A DNA stretch of 64,000 nucleotides from Mesorhizobium sp. Root554 (GTDB lineage: Bacteria; Pseudomonadota; Alphaproteobacteria; Rhizobiales; Rhizobiaceae): contig NZ_LMGA01000001.1 in NCBI RefSeq assembly GCF_001427025.1, positions 2,841,715-2,905,714 of the forward strand, read 5' to 3'. The stretch's first letter is position 1. Each line of letters opens with the position of its first letter. The notes beneath the pieces were generated by a model. It saw only the letters and a program-made list of their open reading frames with translations. It was not told the origin of the DNA and ran no database searches. Of the stretch, positions 9,026-20,644 are shown in pieces. The position numbers and the translations under genes are program-made.

Positions 9026-10429
9026 TCAGATATGAATCGGCTTGAAGAACGTCGCCAGAGCCGCTTCCTTAACCGCTTCCGACATGGTCGGGTGCGCATG
9101 GCAGGTGCGGGCCAGATCTTCCGACGAACCACCAAACTCCATCAGCACCGCCGCCTCGTGGATCATCTCGCCGGCGCCGAAGCCGACGACGTGAACGCCC
9201 AGAACCTTGTCGGTCGTCTTGTCGGCCAGGATTTTGACGAAACCGTCCGTGTGCAGCATGGCGCGCGCCCGGCCATTGGCCGTGAACGGGAACTTGCCGG
9301 CCTTGTACTCGATGCCCGCCTTCTTCAACTCCTCCTCGGTCTTGCCGACTGAAGCAATCTCCGGGCTGGTGTAGACGACGCTCGGGATCACCTCGTAGTT
9401 CACATGCCCGGCCTGCCCGGCGATGGTTTCCGCCACCGCGACGCCCTCGTCCTCCGCCTTGTGCGCCAGCATCGGCCCGGCGATGGCGTCGCCGATCGCC
9501 CAGATGCCGGGCACATTGGACTTCAGATGGCCGTCGGTCTTGACCCGGCCGCGCTCATCGACCTCGACGCCGGCTTCCTTCAGCCCGAGCCCGTCCGTAT
9601 AGGCGCGCCGGCCTGTGGCGATCAGCACCACATCGGCATCGATCGTCTCGGTCTCGCCGCCCTTAACCGGCTCGAAGGTGACGCTCGCACCCTTCTTCGC
9701 CTTGGCGACGCCGGTGACCTTGGCGCCGAGCTTGAAGTCGAAGTCCTGCTTGGCGAGCAGCCGCTGGAACTGCTTCGATACTTCGCCGTCCATGCCGCCG
9801 AGGATCGTGTCGAGGAACTCCACCACCGTCACCTTGGCGCCGAGCCGCGCCCAGACAGAGCCGAGCTCAAGCCCGATGACGCCGCCGCCGACCACGACCA
9901 GATGACCCGGCACCTTGTCCAGCGACAGCGCGCCGGTGGACGAGACGATGGTCTTCTCGTCGATATCGACCTTGACGCCGGGAATGCCGGCGACATCCGA
10001 TCCGGTGGCGATGACGATGTTCTTCGCCTCGATCTCCTGGCTCTTGCCGTCCTCGCCGGTCACCGAAACCTTGCCGGCGGAAACAACCTTGCCGGTGCCA
10101 CGGAAGGCATCGATCTTGTTCTTCTTGAACAGGAAGGCGACGCCCCCGACATTCGAGGCGACAGTAGCGTCCTTGTGAGCCATCATCTTCTTCAAGTTCA
10201 GCTTCGGCGTCACCTCGACGCCCAGCGTGTCGAAGGAATGGCCAGCCTCGGCGAACATTTCCGACGCGTGCAGCAATGCCTTGGACGGAATGCAGCCGAT
10301 GTTGAGGCAGGTGCCGCCGAAGGTCTCGCGCTTTTCCACCACGGCCACCTTGAGGCCAAGCTGAGCCGCCTTGATCGCGCACACATAGCCGCCGGGGCCG
10401 GAACCGATCACCACAACATCGTAAGCCAT
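9026..10429 (-). CDS. lpdA: Dihydrolipoamide dehydrogenase (E3)
   Basis: A 467-residue flavoprotein disulfide reductase. It has the FAD motif VIGSGPGGYVCA at residues 7-18 and the redox-active pair C41/C46 in GGTCLNIGCIPSKA. The NAD motif VVGGGVIGLELGSVW lies mid-protein, and the C-terminal His-Glu pair is in CHAHPTMSEAVKEAA. It re-oxidises the lipoyl arm of E2 with NAD+. Because it lies at the end of the suc cluster, its main job is probably the 2-oxoglutarate dehydrogenase complex, although such E3s may serve other complexes. An SDR gene precedes it with a 32-bp gap. Confidence 0.97.
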   Translation of the reverse strand: MAYDVVVIGSGPGGYVCAIKAAQLGLKVAVVEKRETFGGTCLNIGCIPSKALLHASEMFAEAGHSFDTLGVEVTPKLNLKKMMAHKDATVASNVGGVAFLFKKNKIDAFRGTGKVVSAGKVSVTGEDGKSQEIEAKNIVIATGSDVAGIPGVKVDIDEKTIVSSTGALSLDKVPGHLVVVGGGVIGLELGSVWARLGAKVTVVEFLDTILGGMDGEVSKQFQRLLAKQDFDFKLGAKVTGVAKAKKGASVTFEPVKGGETETIDADVVLIATGRRAYTDGLGLKEAGVEVDERGRVKTDGHLKSNVPGIWAIGDAIAGPMLAHKAEDEGVAVAETIAGQAGHVNYEVIPSVVYTSPEIASVGKTEEELKKAGIEYKAGKFPFTANGRARAMLHTDGFVKILADKTTDKVLGVHVVGFGAGEMIHEAAVLMEFGGSSEDLARTCHAHPTMSEAVKEAALATFFKPIHI

Positions 10430-10461
10430 TTCATTTTCCCTTCTTGGTCCGGTCCACGACC

Positions 10462-11210
<749 letters not shown>

Positions 11211-11214
<4 letters not shown>

Positions 11215-11756
11215 TCCTGGCACCCCTTCAACGCGAAGACGTCCCACGGTAGTTTCGAAAAGCCTTGCGCGCCGTAGGCGGAGGAGTGGCGCAGCGAAGG
11301 GCCGAGGTCGGGAAAGATCAGCGTCTTCGGCGCATCGCCCTTCTTCGGCAGCAGGCTGACCACGCCGGTCTCGTCCGCTGCATAGATGACGCCTTGCCAT
11401 AATGTGCAGGCTTGCAGTTCGGCGCCCGTCACGTCGCCGTCCGGACACTTGTACATCAGAGCCCCATAGGGCCGCTCGACGTCTTCGCTCCACATCACCA
11501 TGCCGTCGAGCTGGACGCCATTTTCGAGATTCATCCTGAAGGCGTTGGTCACCGTTGCCGACTCCGTCGCTGGCCGGAAATCGATTCCGGCTGCATCGTC
11601 GCGATCACCATACACGGCGAGTTCGACCGGGCAGCCGGCAAGGGCCGCTTGCGCCGTCGAAAGGACCGAGACGGCCATCACCGCGGCCCTGATCAGCCAC
11701 CCGCTGTGGCCAGGCAACAGTCCGGCTTTGGCAACTGATGCTCCGAGCGAACCCAT
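11211..11756 (-). CDS. Exported protein of unknown function inside the suc-lpd cluster
   Basis: A 181-residue protein with a signal peptide: basic start, hydrophobic IRAAVMAVSVLST and a probable cleavage after AALA near residue 40; a shorter start is possible at the Met in AAVMAVSV. The mature domain has four or five Cys (CPVEL, YKCPDG, QACTLW, LKGCQE), so periplasmic disulfides are likely. I do not recognise the family. It sits 10 bp after sucB and overlaps the SDR start (ATGA), which means it is in the same transcript as the TCA genes. Confidence 0.75.
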
Positions 11757-11766
11757 TCCACTGTGC

Positions 11767-13098
11767 TTACAGATCCAGCACCAGCCGTTCGGGATCTTCC
11801 AGGCTTTCCTTGACCCGCACCAGGAAGGTGACGGCTTCCTTGCCGTCGACGATGCGGTGGTCGTAGGAAAGCGCCAGATACATCATCGGCCGGATCACGA
11901 TCTGGCCGCCGACAACGACCGGCCGGTCCTGGATCTTGTGCATGCCGAGAATGCCCGACTGCGGCGCGTTGAGGATCGGCGTCGACATGAGCGAGCCGTA
12001 GACGCCGCCATTCGAAATCGTGAAGGTGCCGCCCTGCATGTCGGCGACCGACAGCTTGCCGTCGCGGGCAGCCACGCCAAGCCTTCCGATTTCCTTCTCG
12101 ATCTCGGCGATCGACATCTGGTCGGCATTGCGGACGACCGGAACCACCAGGCCCTTCTCGGTGCCGACGGCCACGCCGATATGGGCATAGTTCTTGAAGA
12201 TGATGTCGGTCGCGTCGATCTCGGCATTGACCGACGGGATTTCCTTCAGCGCATGGGTAACGGCCTTGGTGAAGAAACCCATGAAGCCGAGCTTCACGCC
12301 ATGCTTCTTCTCGAACACGTCCTTGTATTTGGCGCGCAGATCCATCACCGCCTTCATGTCCACCTCGTTGAAGGTGGTCAGCATGGCGGCGGTTGCCTGC
12401 GCTTCCTTCAGCCGGCGCGCAATCGTCTGGCGCAGCTTGGTCATGCGCACCCGCTCCTCGCGGCCCGCATCCTCTTCCGAAGTCGGCGTCCGCGCCGCGG
12501 GAGGAGTGGAAATCTTCGGCGTTTCGGCCGGCTGCGACGGCGCGCCCTTGGAGATCGCATCGAGCACGTCGCCCTTCAGCACCTGGCCGCGCTTGCCCGA
12601 ACCAGAGACCTGGTCTGCCGAGAGATTGTTCTCGGCAAGCAGCTTGGCGGCGGACGGCGCCGGCGGGGTGTCGCGCGGCTCGACGGGGCTTTCGCCGGCG
12701 ATCTTGGCCTGCTGGGCAGCGGCCTCCTTGGTGGTCGAAGCGGCAGTCGGGGCCGACGCTTGTGCGACTGCCGTTTCCTGCTTGGGCGTAGGCGCTTCGC
12801 CGGTCTTTTCCGAGGTCTTTTCAGCCGGTTTGGCAGCCGGCTTTTCCGACGCCTTGTCGCTACCAGCGGAGATCGCGCCAAGCACCGCGCCGACGCCGAC
12901 GGTTTCGCCTTCCTGGACGATGATGTCGGACAGCATCCCGGCAGCCGGCGATGGCACTTCGATCGTCACCTTGTCGGTTTCCAGCTCGACCAACGGCTCG
13001 TCGGCCGCGACGCTTTCGCCCGCCTTCTTGAACCATTTGCCGACGGTCGCTTCGGTGACGGATTCGCCCAGCGTCGGGACTTTGATTTCGGTGGCCAT
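11767..13098 (-). CDS. sucB: 2-Oxoglutarate dehydrogenase E2, dihydrolipoamide succinyltransferase
   Basis: A 443-residue E2 with three domains in order. First is an N-terminal lipoyl domain (lipoyl Lys43 in [11 protein letters not shown]). After a long Ala/Pro/Lys-rich linker comes a peripheral subunit-binding domain ([16 protein letters not shown], near 165-200). Last is the acyltransferase domain ending with the catalytic [12 protein letters not shown]. It transfers succinyl from E1 to CoA as the core of the 2-oxoglutarate dehydrogenase complex. One lipoyl domain is normal for the family. It follows sucA by 43 bp. Confidence 0.96.
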   Translation of the reverse strand: MATEIKVPTLGESVTEATVGKWFKKAGESVAADEPLVELETDKVTIEVPSPAAGMLSDIIVQEGETVGVGAVLGAISAGSDKASEKPAAKPAEKTSEKTGEAPTPKQETAVAQASAPTAASTTKEAAAQQAKIAGESPVEPRDTPPAPSAAKLLAENNLSADQVSGSGKRGQVLKGDVLDAISKGAPSQPAETPKISTPPAARTPTSEEDAGREERVRMTKLRQTIARRLKEAQATAAMLTTFNEVDMKAVMDLRAKYKDVFEKKHGVKLGFMGFFTKAVTHALKEIPSVNAEIDATDIIFKNYAHIGVAVGTEKGLVVPVVRNADQMSIAEIEKEIGRLGVAARDGKLSVADMQGGTFTISNGGVYGSLMSTPILNAPQSGILGMHKIQDRPVVVGGQIVIRPMMYLALSYDHRIVDGKEAVTFLVRVKESLEDPERLVLDL

Positions 13099-13141
13099 TG
13101 GTTGCTTCCGTTGATTCGAGGTCTATCAGCCGTGGGTCAGG

Positions 13142-16129
13142 TCAGCCGCCCAGCGCGTCTTCGAGGAAGGCGGCGAGTTGGGCGAGATGCTTCGACATCA
13201 GGCCGGTCGCCGGCGATGCGGCTGCAGGACGGCCTGTATACCGCACCCGTTGATGCTTGGCGTCGATATGGGCGAGCACCCATTCGAGATAGGGGTCGAT
13301 GAACGCCCAGGCGCCCATGTTCTTCGGCTCTTCCTGGCACCACACCATCTCGGCATTGCGGAACCGAGACAGTTCGGTGATCAGCGCCTTGGCCGGGAAC
13401 GGATAGAGCTGTTCGACGCGCAGCAGATAGATGTCGTTGATGCCCCGCTTCTCGCGCTCCTCGTAAAGATCGTAATAGACCTTGCCCGTGCACAGCACGA
13501 CGCGGCGGATCTTCGAATCCTTGGTGAGCTTGATCGCCTGATCGGGCAGCATCTGCGCATCATCCCACAGCAGCCGGTGGAAGGCGCTTTCGCCCGACAT
13601 TTCGGGAAGCGTCGATACCGCCCGCTTGTGGCGCAGCAACGATTTCGGCGTCATCAGGATCAGCGGCTTGCGGAAGTCGCGCTTCAGCTGCCGACGCAGT
13701 ATGTGGAAATAGTTAGCCGGCGTCGTGCAGTACGCGACCTGCATGTTGTCCTCGGCGCAAAGCTGCAGGAAACGCTCCAGCCGCGCCGACGAATGCTCCG
13801 GCCCCTGTCCTTCATAGCCATGCGGCAACAGGCAGACGAGGCCCGACATGCGCAGCCACTTACGCTCGCCCGACGAGATGAACTGGTCGAACACCACCTG
13901 CGCGCCATTGGCGAAATCGCCGAACTGGGCTTCCCACAGCGTCAGCGCCTTGGGTTCAGCGAGCGAATAGCCATATTCGAAGCCGAGCACGGCCTCTTCC
14001 GACAGCATCGAGTTGATGACCTCGTAGCCGGCTTGCGCGGCCGAGAGATTGTTCAACGGAATGTAGCGCGTTTCGTCCTTCTGGTCGTACAGCACCGAAT
14101 GGCGCTGCGAGAAGGTTCCGCGCTCCGAATCCTGGCCCGAAAGACGGACCGGATTGCCGTCGAGGAGGATGGCGCCGAAAGCCAGCGCCTCGGCGGTCGA
14201 CCAGTCGATGCCTTCGCCCGACTCGATCGCCTGGCGGCGATTGTCGAGAAAGCGGCCGATGGTCTTGTGGACCTCGAAGTCCTTCGGCACCTCGGTCAGC
14301 TTCTTGCCGATTTCCTTCAGCGTCTTGACCGGCACGGCGGTCTTGCCGCGGCGCTGCTCGTCCTGATTGTCGGCGCTCCGCAGGCCAGTCCATGCGCCGT
14401 CCAGCCAGTCGGCCTTGTTGGGCTTGTAGGACTGGCCGACCTCCCACTCGCTCTCCAGATGCGCGCGCCAGTCGGCCTTCATCTTGTCGAACTCATCCTG
14501 GGTGAGGAGCCCTTCCGAGATGAGCCGGTCGGCATAAAGCTGCACCGTCGTCTTGTGCGAGCGAATGTTGCGGTACATGAGGGGCTGCGTGAAGGCAGGC
14601 TCGTCGCCCTCATTGTGGCCGAAGCGGCGGTAGCAGAACATGTCCACCACGACCGGCTTGTGGAACTTCATGCGGAATTCGGTCGCGATCTTGGCGGCGT
14701 AGACCACGGCTTCCGGGTCGTCGCCATTGGCGTGCAGGATTGGCGCTTCCACCATTTTGGCGACGTCGGAGGGATAGGGCGACGAACGCGAGAAACGCGG
14801 ATCAGTGGTGAATCCGATCTGGTTGTTGATGATGAAATGCAGCGTTCCAGCGACGCGATGGCCGCGCAGCCCCGACAGGCCGAAGATTTCGGCGATCACG
14901 CCCTGGCCCGCAAAGGCGGCGTCGCCATGCAGCAAAAGCGGCATGACCTTGGCGCGCTCTTCCAGCGGCACCAGTTCGCCGCGCGAGCGCCCGAACAGAT
15001 AATCCTGCTTGGCGCGCGCCTTGCCCATCACCACGGGATTGACGATTTCCAGATGCGAGGGGTTTGCCGTCAGCGAAAGATGCACCTTGTTGCCGTCGAA
15101 CTCACGATCCGACGAGGCGCCGAGATGGTACTTGACGTCGCCCGAGCCTTCGACGTCGTCGGGAGCGTAGGAGCCGCCCTTGAATTCGTGGAAGACCGCC
15201 CGGTGCGGCTTCGACATCACATTGGTCAGCACGTTGAGCCGGCCGCGATGCGCCATGCCGAGCACGACTTCCTGCAAGCCGAGCGAACCGCCCCGCTTCA
15301 GGATCTGTTCCAGCGCCGGGATCAGCGATTCGCCGCCGTCGAGGCCGAAACGCTTGGTGCCCTTGTACTTGACGTCGATGAACTGCTCGAACCCCTCGGC
15401 CTCGATCAGCTTCGACAGGATCGCCTTCTTGCCCTCCGCCGTGAAGATGATCTCCTTGTCGGCGCCTTCGATACGCGACTGGATCCAGGCCTTCTCTTCG
15501 GGATCGGAAATATGCATGAACTCGACGCCCAGCGTCGAGCAATAGGTGCGGGTGAGGATTTCCAGCATCTGCCGGACGGTGCCGAATTCCAGCCCCAGCA
15601 CATTGTCGAGGAAGATCGGGCGGTCGTAATCGGCTTCGGTGAAGCCGTAATTCTCCGGCGACAACTCGTTATAGTCCTCGAGCGGCTTGGCGATGCCGAG
15701 CGGATCGAGATTGGCGTGCAGGTGCCCGCGCATGCGATAGGCGCGGATCATCATGATGGCGCGCACCGAATCGCGCGTCGCTTGGTGGACGTCGGCGTCG
15801 GACATGGTCGCGCCATTGGCAACCGCCTTGTCCTTGACCTTCCTGTCGATGACCTTTTCGACCAGGCCCCAATTGCCGTCGAGCGCCGAAACCAGTTCGC
15901 CATTGGCGACGAGCGGCCAGGACGGGCGTTCCCAAGAGGCGCCCTTGGCGTTCCTCTGGACGTCGTTGGAATCGTCCTTCAGCCCGGCGAAGAACTCCTG
16001 CCACTGCGGATCGACCGACTGTGGATCCTCCTCATAGGCGGCATAGAGCGCGTCGATGTAGTCGGCATTGCCGCCATAAAGGAAGGAAGTGAGGGAAAAC
16101 TGGTCGTTGGCCTGATCTTGTCGTGCCAT
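13142..16129 (-). CDS. sucA: 2-Oxoglutarate dehydrogenase E1 component
   Basis: A 995-residue thiamine-diphosphate enzyme that decarboxylates 2-oxoglutarate and succinylates the lipoyl arm of SucB. It has the N-terminal E2-binding segment, MAHRGRLNVL, the ThDP-binding GDAAFAGQG and GHNEGDEPAFTQP, and C-terminal transketolase-like domains (SARLERFLQLCAEDN, MTPKSLLRHK). The length is normal. It is preceded by a 108-bp spacer carrying short inverted repeats and is followed by sucB. Long open frames on the opposite strand here are codon-bias shadows. Confidence 0.97.
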   Translation of the reverse strand: MARQDQANDQFSLTSFLYGGNADYIDALYAAYEEDPQSVDPQWQEFFAGLKDDSNDVQRNAKGASWERPSWPLVANGELVSALDGNWGLVEKVIDRKVKDKAVANGATMSDADVHQATRDSVRAIMMIRAYRMRGHLHANLDPLGIAKPLEDYNELSPENYGFTEADYDRPIFLDNVLGLEFGTVRQMLEILTRTYCSTLGVEFMHISDPEEKAWIQSRIEGADKEIIFTAEGKKAILSKLIEAEGFEQFIDVKYKGTKRFGLDGGESLIPALEQILKRGGSLGLQEVVLGMAHRGRLNVLTNVMSKPHRAVFHEFKGGSYAPDDVEGSGDVKYHLGASSDREFDGNKVHLSLTANPSHLEIVNPVVMGKARAKQDYLFGRSRGELVPLEERAKVMPLLLHGDAAFAGQGVIAEIFGLSGLRGHRVAGTLHFIINNQIGFTTDPRFSRSSPYPSDVAKMVEAPILHANGDDPEAVVYAAKIATEFRMKFHKPVVVDMFCYRRFGHNEGDEPAFTQPLMYRNIRSHKTTVQLYADRLISEGLLTQDEFDKMKADWRAHLESEWEVGQSYKPNKADWLDGAWTGLRSADNQDEQRRGKTAVPVKTLKEIGKKLTEVPKDFEVHKTIGRFLDNRRQAIESGEGIDWSTAEALAFGAILLDGNPVRLSGQDSERGTFSQRHSVLYDQKDETRYIPLNNLSAAQAGYEVINSMLSEEAVLGFEYGYSLAEPKALTLWEAQFGDFANGAQVVFDQFISSGERKWLRMSGLVCLLPHGYEGQGPEHSSARLERFLQLCAEDNMQVAYCTTPANYFHILRRQLKRDFRKPLILMTPKSLLRHKRAVSTLPEMSGESAFHRLLWDDAQMLPDQAIKLTKDSKIRRVVLCTGKVYYDLYEEREKRGINDIYLLRVEQLYPFPAKALITELSRFRNAEMVWCQEEPKNMGAWAFIDPYLEWVLAHIDAKHQRVRYTGRPAAASPATGLMSKHLAQLAAFLEDALGG

Positions 16130-16168
16130 TTTATGTCTGCGGAGCCTTGCTCCGTCTCCTTGTTCCGA

Positions 16169-16230
16169 GGCAGTCGGTCTTCGGCAGTCGGCAGTCGATA
16201 ACGCGGCCCCGACTGCCTATTGCCGATTGC
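16169..16230. repeat. Short GGCAGTCGG direct/inverted repeats between sucD and sucA
   Basis: GGCAGTCGG occurs at 16169-16177 and 16183-16191, a one-mismatch copy at 16190-16198, and the inverted form CCGACTGCC at 16209-16217, followed by a similar CCGATTGC. The copies can pair into one or more hairpins. The spacer is the only one over 50 bp inside the suc operon. It looks like a small intergenic repetitive element; I cannot tell whether it occurs elsewhere in the genome. Confidence 0.6.
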
Positions 16231-16237
16231 TCACTGT

Positions 16238-17140
16238 CTAGCCCTTTATCGCTTCCACCAGCGTTGTGCCAAGACGCGCCGGCGAGGGCGAAACCTTGAT
16301 GCCCGCGGCTTCCATCGCCGCGATCTTGTCTTCCGCGCCACCCTTGCCGCCCGAGATCACCGCGCCGGCATGACCCATGGTGCGGCCGGCAGGCGCCGTG
16401 CGCCCTGCGATGAAGCCTGCCATCGGCTTCGAACGGCCGCGCCTGGCTTCGTCCCGGAGGAACTGCGCGGCGTCTTCCTCGGCCGAGCCGCCGATCTCGC
16501 CGATCATGATGATCGACTTTGTCTCGTCGTCGGCGAGGAACATTTCCAAAATATCGATGAACTCCGTGCCCTTGACCGGGTCGCCGCCGATGCCGACAGC
16601 GGTGGTCTGGCCGAGGCCGACATTGGTGGTCTGGAAGACTGCTTCATAGGTAAGCGTTCCCGAGCGCGAAACAACGCCAACCGAACCCTTCTTGAAGATC
16701 GAACCCGGCATGATGCCGATCTTGCATTCGTCCGGCGTCATGATGCCCGGGCAGTTCGGCCCGAGCAGCCGCGATTTCGACCGGTCGAGCCGCGCCTTGA
16801 CCCGCACCATGTCCATCACCGGGATGCCTTCGGTGATGCAGACGATGAAGGGGATTTCGGCGTCGATTGCCTCGATGATCGCTTCAGCCGCGCCCGCCGG
16901 CGGCACATAGACGACCGAGGCGGTGGCGCCGGTCGCTTCCTTGCCTTCGGCGACGGTGGCGAAGATCGGCAGTTTCTCGCCTTTCGCCCCTTCCCAGGTC
17001 TCGCCGCCCTTCTTGGGATGGATGCCACCGACCATCTTGGTGCCGTGATAGGCCAGCGCCTGTTCCGTGTGGAACGTGCCGGTCTTGCCGGTCAGCCCCT
17101 GCACCAGGATTTTCGTGTTCTTGTCGACGAGAATGGACAT
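16238..17140 (-). CDS. sucD: Succinyl-CoA synthetase alpha subunit
   Basis: A 300-residue alpha subunit of the ADP/GDP-forming succinyl-CoA ligase. The CoA-binding N-terminal domain has [17 protein letters not shown], and the phospho-histidine is H257 in [13 protein letters not shown]. With SucC it converts succinyl-CoA to succinate with formation of ATP or GTP. It lies in the leftward suc cluster but is separated from sucC by a DUF1579 gene, unlike the usual adjacent sucC-sucD pair. AAGG precedes the start. Confidence 0.97.
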   Translation of the reverse strand: MSILVDKNTKILVQGLTGKTGTFHTEQALAYHGTKMVGGIHPKKGGETWEGAKGEKLPIFATVAEGKEATGATASVVYVPPAGAAEAIIEAIDAEIPFIVCITEGIPVMDMVRVKARLDRSKSRLLGPNCPGIMTPDECKIGIMPGSIFKKGSVGVVSRSGTLTYEAVFQTTNVGLGQTTAVGIGGDPVKGTEFIDILEMFLADDETKSIIMIGEIGGSAEEDAAQFLRDEARRGRSKPMAGFIAGRTAPAGRTMGHAGAVISGGKGGAEDKIAAMEAAGIKVSPSPARLGTTLVEAIKG

Positions 17141-17155
17141 GCCTTACCTTCTTGC

Positions 17156-17650
17156 TCAGAGGGTGATCGATGAAGACGAAACGCGGCTGAAAGCGCCCTT
17201 CGCCATGTCTTGCCAGGTTTCCGAGCCCGCCGGCCGAAATCGCAGTTCGGTACGGTAGCTATCCTGGCTTTCGAGAATATAGGTGATGCGCGCCGCGCCA
17301 CGCGGCGACGAGCGCTCCAGGACCAATCTAGCGCCGTCCCACGATCCGCTGGCTGGGGAAGCCGGGACAAAGCCCATCGAATCGAACGCGTACATCTTGG
17401 TCAGCCCGTCCGCCTGGTCGAAACCGAAGACATTGCGCGCGGCGAAGCTTTCCCTGCCGTCGCGCATCTGACGGTAACGCTGGGTGACGAACAGGCCGCC
17501 GAACTCGGCTTCCCCAACCGCCTCGGCGCTCGCCGTGCCCGCCGGCGCCCATTGCGTCGCCGACATTTCTTCCACGCCACGCCACGCGCCGACCAGCGCC
17601 TGCAGGCGCTGGTGACCGTCGGAGAGGGCAAAGGAAGGCGCCGCGTTCAT
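17156..17650 (-). CDS. DUF1579-like protein inserted between sucC and sucD
   Basis: A 164-residue soluble protein. It begins with [13 protein letters not shown], then has [33 protein letters not shown] and WDGARLVLE. This succession resembles the DUF1579 beta-barrel (lipocalin/FABP-like) family; the match is by eye. No catalytic role is established for the family. It lies 24 bp downstream of sucC and 15 bp upstream of sucD, all on the same strand, so it must be transcribed with both. Confidence 0.75.
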   Translation of the reverse strand: MNAAPSFALSDGHQRLQALVGAWRGVEEMSATQWAPAGTASAEAVGEAEFGGLFVTQRYRQMRDGRESFAARNVFGFDQADGLTKMYAFDSMGFVPASPASGSWDGARLVLERSSPRGAARITYILESQDSYRTELRFRPAGSETWQDMAKGAFSRVSSSSITL

Positions 17651-17674
17651 GTGTCTCTCGCTCCGTCAGCCGGC

Positions 17675-18868
17675 TTACTTGCCCACCGCCGCGACGATCT
17701 TCTTGGCCGCATCGTCGAGATCGTCGGCTGAAATGACGTTCAGGCCGCTTTCGTTGATGATCTTCTTGCCGAGCTCGACATTGGTGCCTTCCAGCCGCAC
17801 CACCAGCGGCACCTGCAGCCCGACTTCCTTCACCGCGGCGATGACGCCCTCGGCGATGATGTCGCACTTCATGATGCCGCCGAAGATATTGACCAGGATG
17901 CCTTTGACGGCCGGGTCCCTGGTGATGATCTTGAACGCCGCCGTGACCTTTTCCTTCGTGGCGCCACCGCCGACGTCGAGGAAGTTCGCCGGCTCGGCGC
18001 CGTAGAGCTTGATGATGTCCATCGTCGCCATGGCGAGGCCCGCGCCATTGACCATGCAGCCGATATTGCCGTCGAGCGCGACATAGGCGAGGTCGTATTT
18101 CGACGCCTCGATCTCCTTCTCGTCCTCTTCGGTCGTGTCGCGCAGTTCCACCATGTCCGGGTGGCGGAACAGCGCGTTGTTGTCGAACGACATTTTGGCG
18201 TCGAGCACGCGCAGCCTGCCGTTCTTCATCACGATCAGCGGGTTGACCTCGAGCAGGCTCATGTCCTTCTCGACGAAGGCCTTGTAGAGGATCGGGAACA
18301 GCTTTTCGCCGTCCTTCGCCGCATCGCCATCGAGCTCATAGGCGGCGTTGATCTTCTTCACATCGTCCGGCGTCACGCCCTTTTCCGGGTCGATGGCGAG
18401 CGTGATGATTTTTTCCGGCGTGTCATGCGCCACGCCTTCGATGTCCATGCCACCCTCGGTCGAAACGACGAAGGCAACCTGTCCGACAGTGCGGTCGACC
18501 AGCAGCGACAGATACAGCTCGCGCTCGATATCGGCACCGTCCTCGATATAGAGGCGGTTGACCTGCTTGCCGGCCGGGCCGGTCTGCTTCGTCACCAGCG
18601 TGTTGCCGAGCATCTCGTTGACGTTGGCGACCACTTCCTCGGCCGACTTCGCCAGCCGTACGCCGCCCTTGGCGTCGGCGGAAAGTTCCTTGAACTTGCC
18701 CTTGCCGCGGCCGCCGGCATGGATCTGGCTCTTCACCACATAGAGCGGGCCGGGCAGCTTCTTCGCCGCCGCTTCCGCCTCGCTTGCCTTGAACACGGGC
18801 ACGCCTTCCGCAACCGGCGCGCCGAACCCCTTTAGAACCTGCTTGGCCTGATATTCGTGGATGTTCAT
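17675..18868 (-). CDS. sucC: Succinyl-CoA synthetase beta subunit
   Basis: A 397-residue beta subunit with N-terminal ATP-grasp ([33 protein letters not shown] for nucleotide binding) and the C-terminal CoA-ligase domain ([28 protein letters not shown]). It forms the heterodimer with SucD. The start at 18868 is preceded by GGAGG and gives the family N-terminus; a 16-codon upstream extension in the same frame is rejected. It follows mdh by 13 bp. Confidence 0.97.
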   Translation of the reverse strand: MNIHEYQAKQVLKGFGAPVAEGVPVFKASEAEAAAKKLPGPLYVVKSQIHAGGRGKGKFKELSADAKGGVRLAKSAEEVVANVNEMLGNTLVTKQTGPAGKQVNRLYIEDGADIERELYLSLLVDRTVGQVAFVVSTEGGMDIEGVAHDTPEKIITLAIDPEKGVTPDDVKKINAAYELDGDAAKDGEKLFPILYKAFVEKDMSLLEVNPLIVMKNGRLRVLDAKMSFDNNALFRHPDMVELRDTTEEDEKEIEASKYDLAYVALDGNIGCMVNGAGLAMATMDIIKLYGAEPANFLDVGGGATKEKVTAAFKIITRDPAVKGILVNIFGGIMKCDIIAEGVIAAVKEVGLQVPLVVRLEGTNVELGKKIINESGLNVISADDLDDAAKKIVAAVGK

Positions 18869-18881
18869 GGCTGCCTCCGGA

Positions 18882-20255
<1,374 letters not shown>

Positions 20256-20519
20256 TTAGTAACCGCGCGGGCAACGGGAGGTGTAGACGCGGCCATAACG
20301 GTCGCGATAACGGCACTGGCCGCGTTCGCTGGCATGGCCGACCAGCGCGCCGGCAACGGTGCCGACGGCGCCACCGATGATGGCTCCCTCTAGCGGGTTG
20401 CCGGATACGGCCGCGCCGATGGCTGCACCGCCGAGGCCGCCAACGGCGGCACCCTGCTCAGTCTGGGAGCAGGCGGCGAGCGGAATAAGCAGCGCCGCTA
20501 GCACGATCAATTTCTTCAT
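20256..20519 (-). CDS. Small glycine-zipper lipoprotein
   Basis: An 87-residue protein with lipoprotein signal MKKLIVLAALLIPLAAC (lipobox PLAAC, Cys17). A Gly/Ala-rich double zipper follows (AAVGGLGGAAIGAAVSG and AIIGGAVGTVAGALVG), then a basic tail with two Cys. This is the architecture of small glycine-zipper (SlyB/17-kDa antigen-like) outer-membrane lipoproteins common in rhizobia. The start at 20519 is preceded by GAGG; the 23-codon upstream extension is rejected. A 6-bp stem CCGGTA/TACCGG (20537-20555) lies just upstream of the ribosome site. Confidence 0.85.
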   Translation of the reverse strand: MKKLIVLAALLIPLAACSQTEQGAAVGGLGGAAIGAAVSGNPLEGAIIGGAVGTVAGALVGHASERGQCRYRDRYGRVYTSRCPRGY

Positions 20520-20611
20520 AAGTTTTCCTCTCGAAACCGGTATTGCCCCTACCGGGCCCATAACGCGGCAGTCGCGGATTCGATCCATCGCTGTTCGACA
20601 ACAGGCAAAGT

Positions 20612-20633
20612 CGCTGTTTTCAGCCTGACAGCG
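20612..20633 (-). terminator. Weak hairpin after asd
   Basis: CGCTGT and ACAGCG (20612-20617 and 20628-20633) form a 6-bp stem, with a CAG/CTG extension possible in the loop, 11 bp after the asd stop on the minus strand. It is followed by ACTTTGCC, which is only weakly T-rich. Candidate only. Confidence 0.3.
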
Positions 20634-20644
20634 GGAGGGCTAAT

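Noticed and set aside
11500..13302. 600-residue open frame on the plus strand opposite sucB
   Set aside because: Antisense to sucB and its neighbours; Arg/His-rich low-complexity translation typical of a GC-bias shadow.
13178..16201. 1007-residue open frame on the plus strand opposite sucA
   Set aside because: It lies fully antisense to a clear sucA, has no family resemblance, no ribosome site and the pattern expected from high-GC third-position bias.
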